A DNA stretch of 64,000 nucleotides. Origin: Rhodeus uyekii (taxonomy: Eukaryota > Chordata > Actinopteri > Cypriniformes > Acheilognathidae). The position numbers and the translations under genes were made by a program. This document shows, piece after piece, positions 26,601 to 36,911 of this stretch. Location: assembly GCA_037043235.1 (NCBI GenBank), contig JAWRVZ010000030.1, positions 1,165,001 to 1,229,000 of the forward strand, read 5' to 3'. Positions within the stretch are counted from its first letter, which is position 1, and each line of letters starts with the position of its first letter. The notes beneath the pieces are model-generated. The model made no database searches. It had not been told where the DNA came from and worked only from the letters and a program-made list of their open reading frames with translations.

Positions 26601-29600
26601 GTTTGCTAACAACAAAAGGCATATGTGCACCAACTAACAGCAGAGATTTACCAGTAAACAATAAAAAACACCTTCCATTCTCCATACAAACCTTTAAACA
26701 AAGTCTAAATTGCTTTGTTGCTTTTTGCCTTTAACGGTCTGCTTGAAAACAAATCAGTAACGACGTCTTTGTCGATGTCAATGTAATCTGTGAATTCCTG
26801 GACAGTGAAGGTGAACTCCTGTGCCTCTTCCAAGATAGTATCCGTAAAGCTTGATTTTTGCGCGAGTTCTTTTGCGCCGCAAGAGTGAGTGAAGCGTCAT
26901 TGGAGTGAGCGACCGTACAGACCGTGATGCACTTGCAACGTGAACTCAGCGCATGCGCAGTGAACTCGGTACTATCATTAGTCACGGGGATCCAGATAAC
27001 TGATGTTAAGCGGCGAATTTGTCCCTCTTTTGTGATCGAGATTTTAGGGTTCGGCGACATAACAGAATCTACATAACCGATAAGAAAATGCTAAGAAAAA
27101 TAGGGAGTTTGGCGGTTCCACTTCAAACACGTCGACATAACAGGGTTGGCGAGTTAACCGAGCTCCAGATAAGTGGGTTCCACTGCATTATAAAAACACC
27201 TGGCAAACTCACCTGGACAGCCAGGGTTAGTGCGAAGAGCTTTTTTGTAGTAGGCGAGAGCTCCTCTGAAATCCTTTTTGTTGAAGGAGATGCACGCCTT
27301 ACCTGGTGAAGGACATAAACATAAATAATCATTCATAACAAGACAACATCCATCAATGAGCATGAAACAGCATTCACATCCAACTGAACTTCCATAATAT
27401 GCTTATATAATAATGTGAAATAACCACAGATTATGAATATAGGAATATGTATTATGAGATTGAAACTTTAATACTGTATGTTGAAATAAAACAAACCTAA
27501 ACAATCTCAAAATAAGTCATGTACACTAGAAGTCAAATGTTTTGGTCTCTTCTGTTCACACTTGATCAAATACAGTAAAAACGGTTATAGTGTAAAATAA
27601 TATTACAATTACAACTATATTACATTTGAATATATTTTGAAATTCAATTTATTCCTGTTATGTAAATGTAATCTAATTTTCAGCATCTTTCCTCCAGTCT
27701 TCAGTGTCACATGATCCTTCACAAATCATCCTAATATGATGATTTACTGCTCAAGAAACATTTATGATTATTATCAGTGTTTAAAACAGTTTTTTCTGCT
27801 TAATATTTTTCAGGAAACCATGATTTTGAAAAAAACAAACACTTTTATTTAGCAAGGATGCATCAAAAATGATTTATAATGTTACAAAATATTTTGATTT
27901 AATAAAAAAAGCTCTTCGTTTGAACTTTATATTCATGAAAGTATCCAGAAAAAATTAAGCAGCCCAACGGTTTTCAATATTGACAACAATTTTCTGTATT
28001 TTTGCTCTTGGTGAACAGAAGAGACTTCTTTCAAATAAATTAAAACAATCATAATAAATCTAAATCATGAAAAAAAGTGTTGAGTTTTGACTTTGAATCT
28101 CACATTTATTTCATTCAATAAGCTCATATTATATGAAGTTCAATAGGTTCTATCCTATTTTATTGTCCCCACATTTAAGGTCTTAAAATAATCATTTGGA
28201 TTTAAGACATATTCAGGTCCCGCAGGATGAACTTTGATTTCTGTTTGACTTTAAAATGTAACGATCATGTGACTTTTACCCAGGAGTGCAGGGATGTTGT
28301 TTGTTGACTGATTAAGAACAAACTGGAACTGAGCATCTGCTTGATCCATCTTATCTCCTTCCAGGAGACAAAAACAAGCTCTTCCCAGCAGATGATTCTG
28401 GAAATGAGAAATACTATAAGGATATTACCATATTTTCCCACATACGCAGATAATCCGCACCCTCATATAGCCACTCTATATATAGATCGGCGGTTTTGTG
28501 TAAAAAATCGTTGGCATAACCCGCACCTTTATATAACCCGTCCCGCACACATAGATTGATGAACTTTTTTGTGTAAGTTCACATTTCGAATGTTGCTCGC
28601 ATGACGTCAATTATCATAACTGTTCAGCTCGGTACACAGTGCTTGTGCGCGAAATTCAAACAATAAGAAAACAAACACAAGTCTGAATCAGAAGAAAAAG
28701 AAAGAGCAGTGTCTCCCGCTGTTCAGCAGCACGTCCCTTAAGAAGCGATTCTACAGGTGTTGATCATCGGATGAGATGAGAAGAGCCCGCCCTCATGCAG
28801 CACAGCCAATCACGTCTTCTTGCATGATTGACAGGTCAGACAGCCAATCAGCACCAGCCATCAGAGTGATAGTACAAGCGCCAGAGACGACAACCCTCGC
28901 AAGTAAGAAAAACAAAGAAATACCACAAAAAAACCCTTACATCATTAGTCGGGACCAACCAAATTCACGGGTAAAAATTCGCAATTTCACGGAAGGTTTT
29001 TAAAAAAACACTCGATTGCACGGAAAATTCACGGGTACAATTTTTATTAGGCACCAATCACTGCAATCAGTCCATCTGCTGCCACACCCGCTGTTTTGTA
29101 TTCTAAAATACCACTTTCGACTGTTCACCTGTATTAAAAAACAAAAAGGAAACAAAATACGACTACAACGCACGTAGCCACACACTCCGCAATGCCACGT
29201 GACATTCACGAAATTGTTAAATTTTTCGTGGTCAAAACTTGGCCGACCAACGTGGTTGCTGACATATTCTGTCGCTGCGGTGCATTGACGTTTGTGTACT
29301 GGCTGACACTTCTCTCCTCGTCAACGCTGTTCGTTGGTACAGAAAGGTAGCGTAATGCTAGCCGGCTCAGCAGAGGAAACCGACAGAATCCTGTTATATT
29401 CGTATCCGGCGGAACTTCTTTTGCTGCTGTTTTGTAGGCTGCAAACTTGGCTAAGACGCTACGATCATCTGCTCCTTGTATACTTGTTGGGTGTTTTCAC
29501 GGAAAGTGGCCGATTTCACGGAAAATGTCACGGCCGTGAAATCGTGAATTTGGTTGGTCCCTAATCATTAGGGACGTAACAGATATATTGAAATATTATT

Positions 29601-29776
29601 ACGCATAAAAAATTCACGATATAGGCCGCACCCCTATATAACCCGCACTCCCTGTGGGGTTTGTAAAATCTGGTATAACCCGCCGGTTATATGCGTGAAA
29701 ATATCAATCAATCAAAATTTATTTATATAGCACCTAACAACAACCAAAAGGTGCACAAGGCGCTTTCCAGAAGAAG

Positions 29777-29826
<50 letters not shown>

Positions 29827-31430
29827 TAATTAAAGCATATCAGCGATTGTTACATCATGACCATGAATCATGACAATGAACCGTTATTTACCTGATCGTA
29901 CATGATGATCTTGTCTGCCATGGTGTACAGAAGAGTGGACTGGTTGATGAGGTCCTTCTTTGCATCCTTGTTCTTCTCTTTCCGAGCCTGTTGGACATAA
30001 TAAGCAGCTAGCGTGTCCAAACACGTCATCTGGTCCTTCTCGTGGTCTCTGTAATCGAGGTTTCCGTCAATGCGTGCCGCCTCCAGCAACTTGACGAAAT
30101 CTTCCGTCTTGCCTTGTTTGTAGTACTCCAACTGAAAAAGAAACAAGTTGAATGTAATTTACATTTATCAGACGCTTTTATCCAAAGCGACTTGCATTGC
30201 ATTCAAGAAACACGTTGACATTCTAATCAGTTCTTGCTTTCCCTGGGAATCGAACCATGACCTTGGTGTTGCAAGAACCAATGCTCTACTGATTGTCACT
30301 TACGGCGAGTGCGATCCATATGTGCAGCTGCGTGTGCTCCTGTTTGAGGATGCTGATGACTTCATCTCCTTCTGGAAGCTGGTCGAAGTCAAGCTCAATA
30401 ACCTGAGGAAGAAATAACACACGAATCATTACGGAGGAAAATAAGATCAAATTCCACCAGTCAGTTACTAAAAACATTACTATATAATGATATCAGTTAA
30501 TGTGGAGGATGTTTTGCTTGACAAATTAATAGCAGTCGCATTTGAGTTCATCGACAAATCATCTTTTCAATGGAAAATTCATATGAAACATTTAACAACG
30601 TAATATCATAAATGCAATATAATGGGGGAAAAACGCATAAGCAAATGTACAAAAAGAGTTTCCATAAATGTAATCTTTTTTTTAAGATTTTCTGGATTCA
30701 TAAATAAGATAAAGGTTTGTCCTGATGACAAATTACTAATAACAAATATTCAATGACACAATGATAATTTTAGACATAATTTAATTATTATTATCTTTTT
30801 GTGTGCGTGTGAAAACGCCTATAAGTCATTTACTTTGGGAAAGTCCTATGGTGCAATTCTTGGGAGAGAATTAAAACATTTATTTACACAAAAAAAAAAG
30901 TGAAAACATTAAGGTTTCTCAGTGGATGTTTGTAAAAATCTAGTATTTATATTAGATTTAATTATTATAATCGTGCGTTATTGTAGTCAAAAGAAATTGA
31001 GGAAAAGCCTATGCATTAAAAACCATTTAGAAACAAATTAATTAAAAGTAAAACCTTGCGAACTACAGCGATACGAATTAATATGTGAAATTCTTCTCTG
31101 TTGTTGTTGTTTGATAAACGCCTGATATGGATATATATGTAATTAAAATAGACATGAAGTTCAATAGGAAAGGTTTAAAGATGCCTGGATGATGTTTCTC
31201 AGCAGAACCATGAACTGAAGTATCTTTACATCATTACATAAGGTTTGTATGATTATAACTGAGAACTTTTGTCATTCGCCTTTATTTATTCACTCATTAA
31301 TTACACAAACTTGTCAAAAGCGCGTGAATGATAGCATGTTAGCAGATGATAGCAATCCAAAGACAGGGACGAAACGAGACCAAACCTCATCCGTGTCCCG
31401 CAGAGGGATTTCAATGGACCCCCGAGACAT
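14678..31430 (-). CDS. ctr9: CTR9, Paf1/RNA polymerase II complex component, complete, 1155 aa
   Basis: CTR9 is the TPR scaffold of the nuclear Paf1 complex, which travels with RNA polymerase II and promotes H2B ubiquitination and H3K4/K36/K79 methylation. Minus-strand exons: 31386-31430, 30304-30402, 29892-30131, 28280-28397, 27213-27302, 25151-25407, 24966-25073, 23912-24148, 23745-23834, 23541-23669, 22097-22280, 21937-22025, 20717-20902, 20549-20636, 20294-20442, 20088-20204, 17465-17610, 17317-17388, 16255-16537, 16029-16180, 15464-15545, 15259-15371, 14678-15071. They total 3468 nt with every phase matching. The start is MSRGSIEIPLRDTDE. TPR repeats fill about residues 40-750 (for example [20 protein letters not shown]). 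A charged coiled coil lies at about 815-900. A Lys-rich then Ser/Asp/Glu-rich tail ends in DDDSD. Human is about 1173 residues. Confidence 0.98.
15658..15811 (-). mobile_element. Internal fragment of the neighbouring Tc1-like transposon
   Basis: GCCCAATTGGCACCAAGGGC through CTACCATCTGAATGT nearly repeats 13400-13553 with only a few differences. No terminal repeats surround it. It sits in the ctr9 intron between exons 15464-15545 and 16029-16180. Confidence 0.85.
16625..17160. repeat. Degenerate GGAT/GAAC minisatellite in a ctr9 intron
   Basis: Irregular repeats of GGATGGATGGAA, GGAACGAACAAA and GGAGGGAATAAA fill most of the intron 16538-17316. The bias toward purine-rich strands creates long minus-strand open frames rich in Ser, Phe, Pro, Ile and Leu (16611-17276). 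These are not genes. Confidence 0.85.
18258..19679 (+). mobile_element. Tc1-like transposon with long terminal repeats, decayed transposase
   Basis: The ends are CAGTGGGTACGGAAAGTATT and, inverted, TTCCGTACCCACTG, flanked by TA. Long inverted repeats carry CACAGCACCCCATATTGACA on both sides; the right one has lost a segment. Plus-strand frames include VPKSTVASIILKW near 18660 and 19060-19437, with QQHNDPKHSAKITKEWL and SQSPDLNPMVHLWRNLK. These are the second Asp and Glu regions of a DD34E transposase. Stops interrupt the N-terminal half. It sits in the ctr9 intron 17611-20087. Confidence 0.9.
21000..21474. mobile_element. Tigger/pogo-like non-autonomous element
   Basis: The left end is CAGTAATACCTTGAGATACG; the right end reads GCTCGTATCGCAAGGTATCA then CTG. 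The interior repeats TTTGAGATACGAGCAGCTTA. Same family as 3152-3437, 52356-52849 and 59883. Located in the ctr9 intron 20903-21936. No coding capacity was recognised. Confidence 0.75.
22402..22562. mobile_element. 161-bp MITE with near-perfect 33-bp inverted repeats
   Basis: The ends are TATGGAAGCCCGTTTCCGCC then ACAGTTGAGAAAA, and the mirror TTTTCTCAACTGTGGCGGAA then ACAGGCTTCCATA. The direct repeat CTGAGG flanks both sides (22396-22401 and 22563-22568). Superfamily not assigned. It lies in the ctr9 intron 22281-23540. Confidence 0.85.
22685..22842 (-). repeat. tRNA-derived SINE, nearly full length
   Basis: Minus-orientation copy from the 3' body (TGCATTTGGCAAACGCTTTT) to the tRNA head (CTCTACTGATTGAGCTACAG). 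The B-box complement GGGATCGAACCCATGACC is intact. Confidence 0.85.
23209..23272 (+). repeat. tRNA-derived SINE, head fragment
   Basis: CTTTCCTGTAGCTCAACCAT then GGTCATGGGTTCGATTCCAA. It is the tRNA-like head only; the body is missing. Opposite orientation to the copy at 22685. Confidence 0.8.
24652..24806 (-). repeat. tRNA-derived SINE, nearly full length
   Basis: TTTATGCATTTGGCAGACGC through CTCTACTGATTGAGCTACAT in minus orientation, in the ctr9 intron 24149-24965. A short deletion occurs near AATCTAATCCATTTCCCTGA. Confidence 0.85.
25595..26131. mobile_element. hAT-like MITE, 537 bp, with 8-bp target duplication
   Basis: The termini are CAGTGCTTCTCAATTATT and, inverted, ACTATTTGAGAACCACTG. 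Flanking octamers CTATATAA (25587-25594) and CTATACAA (26132-26139) differ at one base. The interior has C-rich segments next to both ends. It is inserted in the ctr9 intron 25408-27212. No transposase was seen. Confidence 0.8.
26470..27186 (-). mobile_element. Pogo/Tigger-like transposon remnant (second family)
   Basis: The right end read inward on the minus strand is GCAGTGGAACCCACTTATCT, with several GTCGA/AACCGA words, and the left end near 26470 is similar. Minus-strand sequence around 26730-26880 gives EFTDYIDIDKDVVTDLF, which looks like the C-terminal tail of a CENP-B/Tigger-type transposase. The rest is degraded. It lies in a ctr9 intron. Confidence 0.6.
27525..28040. repeat. Interspersed cyprinid-type TIR repeat
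   Basis: The ends are mutually inverted: TTTGGTCTCTTCTGTTCAC and GTGAACAGAAGAGACTTC. The interior contains TTCAGTGTCACATGATCCTT and ATTTAGCAAGGATGCATCAA, phrases that recur at 44836, 55643 and 61011. It is a very common repeat type in cyprinid genomes by recall. Non-coding. Confidence 0.7.
28427..29700. mobile_element. TIR element containing a second, nested TIR element
   Basis: The outer left end is TATTTTCCCACATACGCAGA and the outer right end reads inward ATATTTTCACGCATATAACC. Both are followed by AACCCGCAC-type words. The inner element at about 28951-29563 is bounded by GGGACCAACCAAATTCACGG and, inverted, GTGAATTTGGTTGGTCCC. Short TAATCATTAG-like sequence lies at both inner borders. No transposase was recognised in either. 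Confidence 0.6.
29701..29825. repeat. Repeat tail plus A-run and (TA)n microsatellite
   Basis: AATCAAAATTTATTTATATAGC and a GCACAAGGCGCTTTCC segment form a common fish LINE/SINE-type tail. A run of A (29778-29791) and about 17 TA repeats follow. Confidence 0.7.
30159..30297 (-). repeat. tRNA-derived SINE filling ctr9 intron 2
   Basis: Minus-orientation copy from TTTACATTTATCAGACGC to CTCTACTGATTG. It occupies 139 of the 172 bases of the intron 30132-30303 and ends 6 bp short of the exon 2 splice donor. The orientation is the same as ctr9 transcription. Confidence 0.85.
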
Positions 31431-32491
31431 GTTTGCGACTCGAGCCTGAAACCCAACGTTGCAGGTTTTGGTTCGGACTTGTTCGGATCCTCACACTCTC
31501 CCCGACTGAACCAGAACAACAAAACACACTCCACTTCTGGGTCGGCGGTCAAATGCATATACTTCAAAGTAAAAGTCCTCGGAAAATCCTCTCAAAACGA
31601 TGTTCAGCATTTTAGTGACCTTTCAGTCTTTTCTAGTTTTTTTTTTCATAGTCCTGGGCTGTGAAAAAAATACAAACATAAATAAAGGAATTAAATACTT
31701 TTTTACAAATAGTTTTTATAACAGTTTCTGTTTTTATAGAATTATCATTGAACATTATATCGAACTAAACAGAAAGGCCGCTATTTAAAAAAATGTATTT
31801 TTAAATGTATTATAATTATTTCTATCAGAATTAGATTATGAAACCAAAATCTTCTACAAAGGCAATAAAATGTAATTATTTGGGACTTTTCATCCCTTTC
31901 AGTATCTCCAAATACATTATAAAGTTCCTCATTAAAAAAACGCTAATCATGAATATTGAAAAATCTACATTTGTCAATGTGAAATTTCAACAAACGCAAC
32001 AAATTAGTTGCTACATAAGATATCCTTTTGTACTTAAACACACACATTTAACAGTTTCCCATGACAGCATCAGATTTGTAAAACAATTTAAAAGATAATG
32101 AACAAACAAACAAGAAATTGATAATAACAGTGATAATATTAGTAATAGACCTAACAAATATACCAATATGTGATTTTAATATAACTATTAGCCTCTTAAA
32201 TTAACAGATTTTTAAATAATAATAATAACAAATATTCAATGAAATGATCCTGTATAATTATATATAAATTGTCAACAACAACTAAACATACAATATGATA
32301 ATAGTATAATTGTTTAAATTTATATTTTTATAAATTTATATTAGGCTATATAATACTAGTAGTATTACTGCTACTTCTAATAATGATTATATTACAAATA
32401 TACAACAAAACGAAATTATGACATAATATGAAATAGATAAACAGCTACAACAACAATAAAGTTCAAACACATCCATCCTCCAAAGCATTTC

Positions 32492-32722
32492 TCGATGGAT
32501 GGATAGATAGATAGATAGATAGATGGAGAGATGGATAGGTAGATGGATGGATGGATAGATGGAGAGATAGATAGATAGAGAGATGGATGGATGGATAGAT
32601 GGAGAGATAGATAGATAGATAAATGGAGAGATGGATAGATAGAGAGATGGAGAGATGGATAGGTAGATGGATGGATAGATGGAGAGATAGAGAGAGGGAT
32701 GGATAGATGGATGGATGGATGT
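32492..32722. repeat. GATA/GATG/GAGA microsatellite
   Basis: Compound tetranucleotide array of GATA, GATG and GAGA units on the plus strand. Minus-strand ORF 32416-32790 (Ser/Leu/Ile/Pro/His-rich) is its translation artefact. Confidence 0.9.
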
Positions 32723-32882
32723 GTTTGAAGAAATGGACTAGGACAGTTAGTGGGCAGTGCTGATAGTGATGAGTGCTGGCCTTGAATCATTTGATATGGA
32801 AAACCCTGAATGTTAATTGAAATTGTCCATCACAACAATGTTCTGTCCTGCTAGAAGCACACAGGCTGTGAATGGGGGGTGT

Positions 32883-32885
<3 letters not shown>

Positions 32886-32916
<31 letters not shown>
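32886..32916. repeat. Poly-G homopolymer run
   Basis: About 30 consecutive G. Length is likely unreliable from sequencing. It may form G-quadruplex structure; this is inference. Confidence 0.9.
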
Positions 32917-33368
32917 CGCCATGTCATCTGGTTTTGATGTGTGCCTATGATGAAAAGAGGCCAAGGCTTTCTAAAGATCAGCTGTTGCTTTCAGAAGCAG
33001 TGAGATCTACGAGCAACAAGGATGCTTCACACACACAGCAGTGTGACTGTGTGTTTGACTGTGCACAGATTATCTTTGCTGTTCTGAACCTTCCTCTCAA
33101 AGGATTACATTAAGCTAAAAAGGTATGGAATTTTTTTTACATTGCATTTTAATAACGAGAATATATATATACTGTATATAAACTGAGACAACTGAAACAT
33201 GTCTCAGTTGTCGTCTTCATCATATTCCGGTAAAACAATGAAAGCGAAGAACACATTGGTTAATCTTCACTAGCTCTAGAAAATGTAATTATGTTTCTTC
33301 ATAATCTATATGTATGCGATTCAGAACTGACTGAGATATGAGTTTCTTTCCTCTGGTTGTCAGAGGCT

Positions 33369-36300
33369 ATGGCCTCAGAGAAGCAGAATGTACAGCAGAG
33401 TTCCTCAGAGGACGATGTTGGGCCCGATCTCGTATCACAGAATCATGGCCGCAGCGTCCCAAGCCTTTCCGTTGACTCCGGAACATGTTCTCTGGAGCCC
33501 TGCCATACGCTTGAGAGCAGTGAAGGTCATCTGATGCTTTATTAGTGTTTTGTTAAGTATTGTGCAGCGATAAATTGCAGTCATCTTACCTGTCACACCG
33601 CTTTAGATGTTTCATCAGGGAGGGCTCTGTGTGATTGTGCTGAAACAAATGGCTTTTCAGAGGAAGAACTCCTGAACATAACTTTTGAAGCATGTGACAC
33701 AACTGGCAAAGGTAAGGCCTTCTCTTTCAACATTGCAGTAGACAATCTTACACACTTCCGTTCAAACTTTTGGTGTAATTAAAAAAGTAACACACAGTGT
33801 CGGGGAAAGTTACTTTTAAAAGTAATGCGTTACAGTATTCGGTTGCATTACTTATTAAATTACTTAACTTTTACGGAAAGTAAAGCATTACATTACTTTT
33901 GTGTTACTTTTTCTCACCTGGACAAGAACAAACAACCACAAAAGCAGGTCTATGGTCGGCGACTGTAAAGACTGAACAAGTCTCAGGCTGGAGAAGATGC
34001 TAATTCATGCCTGTACAATCAAACCTTTCTGACCCTGTTGGATTACAGGAGAAAAGAATGTTTTAAACACTTTATTGTCTTGTCTTGCGAGTGAACTCGG
34101 AACCGCACAATAACACGACAGGAGTGTCAGGACTCTGTCACCAAACTAGAGTAAACAAAACCCTGATGGCAAATAATAAATGGGAAAACTTGCGTTACTC
34201 ACTTGAAAAAGTAACAGATCTTGTTGTAATTTAAAAGAAAAGTAATCTGATTATGTAATTTACATTTATGCATTTGGCAGACGCTTTTATCCAAAGCGAC
34301 TTGCATTGCATTCAAGAAACACATTGACATTCTAATCAGTTCTTGCTTTCCCTGGGAATCGAACCCATGACCTTGGCGTTGCAAGCACCACACTCTCCTG
34401 TTTGAGCTACAGGAAAGTAAATGTATTACTTTTAATGTGTCACCACCGACACTGGTAATGTAATCAGATTACTTTTTTAATGTAAAGTAACTCATTACTT
34501 TATAAATGTACACATTATTTGTTATAATCTGGTCCAGATGAAGAAGACTTTCAAACAGGTTTCAATAAACAAAAAGGTTATTTTATTTAACTTAGACAAT
34601 CCAATACAGGAAGACACCATCACAACTTCTCACACAAACAATAATAGACAACGACTGGATGAAAAGGAGGAACTTGAATACACATGGTGATTGAACTCAA
34701 AGATGACTCAATCAGAAACCATAGTCACAAACAAGGAGCAGGAAACTGGAACAAAAGAAAACGGGTAACTGATAGAAACAAATAGAAAGTCCATGAAAAT
34801 GATACTAAAACAGGCAGTTTGTGACTATTATTTGAGATGCTCAAGACAAATGCACATTATTTTTCAGTTAAATTAAATCAAACTCCATCATTTTTTTCTG
34901 CTCCACAACATAGTAATTTAGATTTAGGAAAAAAAATTACAAAAGTCACAAAACACATATAAAGAGTTGTGCAGTAAGTAATATGTCCCGTAATTGTTTG
35001 GATGGCTCTAGAAAATATTTTAAGTGGTCAGAATATGATTATATTTTAAGGTCTGGTTTCACAAACAGGGCTTAGATTAAGCCAGGATAGATTAGGCCTT
35101 AGTTCAAGAAGGACATTTAAGTAGCTTTTATTTACAAGAAACAAAATCATTACCGATGTGCATCTTGAGACAAAACAACGGCAATGACATATTTTAAGAT
35201 ATGTCAGTGCAAGTTGCTTTCCATTAAAACAGCTCAAACATGCATTTTAGTCTGGAACTAAGCCTGGTCTGTGAAACCAGGGGTAGATGTGTTTTTATAC
35301 AGGCAATATTACATATATTACATATATAACACCTTCAAGGCTTGAAAGAAACCGAGCCTCAGTCAGGTGACAAAAAAAAGACAAAAGTATCACATTACAT
35401 CATTAAGTAACTAGCTAACAATTAGTTACTTCTTAGAGACTAACACAATATTGTAACAAATTATACTTTTAAAAGTAACTTTCCCCAACACTGAACAAAA
35501 GTGACCTTAAACACATCGTTTCAAATAAATGATCTTGTTTTGAACTATTGTAACAGCGAATCTATTGTAATCAGCCGAAGAAAGATCCATCTGCAGTTTT
35601 ATTTCAGCAACTAGGCAGAGTACACACAGGGATACAGCAGAATCATAAACAGGGACAGGCAAGGGTCGAGGCAGGCGGCAAGATACACAATCCAAGAGAA
35701 ACAGGCAAAGAATCAGTAAACAGTCCAGGGTCAAAACCACAATACTTCCAGGGAAACCCGCTCAGAAATTATCACCTCAGCAAATCAAGACCTCGCAAAG
35801 ATGTGTGTGTGGTGAGCTAATATAGTGGTGTGTGTGTGTGTGTGATGCACTGCAGGTGTGCATGCAATCAGTTCCAGTTCTGGGTGTAGATGGGAATTGT
35901 AGTTCAAATGGTAAGTCAATATTCTGGTGACGAGCTGGATCTGGTGATCACCTGTAACAACTATGAACTAGATAGAGGAAGTTTATGATATAAACTTCAG
36001 TTGGCTTGAGAAAGCCTAGCCTGAAAGTTAAATTTATTTGTAAAAGCTTAAAAAGTTTTGAAAGTTTACAGATGGATAGATGGAAAGAATTAGATCTTGA
36101 GCATATATACTCTTGTTAGTTATTGCCTTGCGTTGTTTCTAGGCAGTTACTAAGGTGTCGTTATGTTCTTTGATCATAATTTAATCTTTAATCAATTGAT
36201 GATCAATTTTGCTAGCAAGATTTAATGTTAATTATCTTGTTGCTAGCAAGATTTAGTATGAATTCCGAAGTCATTAGCAACATTTAACATAAATAAGCAT

Positions 36301-36636
36301 GTTGCTGGCAAGAATTTGCTGAATTAGCATATTGTTAGCAAGATTTATCGTTAATTAGCTTGAAAAGTTTTGAGAGTTTAAACTTAAAAATAAGTTATAA
36401 TTATGCTTTTTGATCCCCAAAGTGTTGGAAAATTGTAATTAGTTTATAAAAATGTTTACGGTTTAATTACATCCTTAGCTTTTAACGGTCAGTTTTCACT
36501 AATGCGAAAAATACTTTGTTTAATTTCTATTTTAAAGCTGTAATTAAGCATTATTAGTATAGGCTAATCACTTTCAAAAGAGACTGCAGTTACACTGCAT
36601 GTATATGTAGCCTTTTATATATACTAAATAGATGTG

Positions 36637-36668
<32 letters not shown>

Positions 36669-36680
36669 ATATGTATAGAG

Positions 36681-36719
<39 letters not shown>

Positions 36720-36866
36720 ACTGTGAATAATACTTTGTTTTATTTCTATTTTAAAGCTGTAATTAAGCATTATTAATATAGGCTAATCACTTTCAAAAGA
36801 GACTGCAGTTACACCACAGTTACACTATATGTAGCCTTTTATATATACTAAATAGATGTGTGTGTA

Positions 36867-36911
<45 letters not shown>

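Larger units (their letters stand above)
31431..33363. other. Head-to-head upstream region of ctr9 and the IRAG-family gene
   Basis: About 1.9 kb separates the ctr9 ATG from the first identified IRAG coding exon. It holds a GATA/GATG array at 32492-32722, a poly-G run at 32886-32916 and otherwise AT-rich sequence. An unspliced upstream exon for the plus-strand gene is likely because 33364 follows a splice acceptor. A donor AAAAAG then GTATGG near 33122 is a candidate, unproven. No TATA box or CpG island was clear. Confidence 0.5.
33795..35493. mobile_element. TIR-bounded DNA element, about 1.7 kb, with nested SINE and MITE
   Basis: The left end is CAGTGTCGGGGAAAGTTACT and the right end reads inward CAGTTTGGGG-like: CAGTGTTGGGGAAAGTTACT, followed by TTTAAAAGTA on both sides. 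This is a common fish repeat terminus. A SINE (34257-34418) and a MITE (35049-35283) lie inside. No transposase. It sits in the large intron 33712-44476. Confidence 0.7.

Noticed and set aside
32416..32790. 124-residue minus-strand ORF
   Set aside because: Translation of the GATA/GATG microsatellite.
34257..34418. Possible tRNA genes at the A/B-box sequences
   Set aside because: Each is followed by the same SINE body, and the head does not fold into a complete cloverleaf by eye; they are tRNA-derived SINEs.
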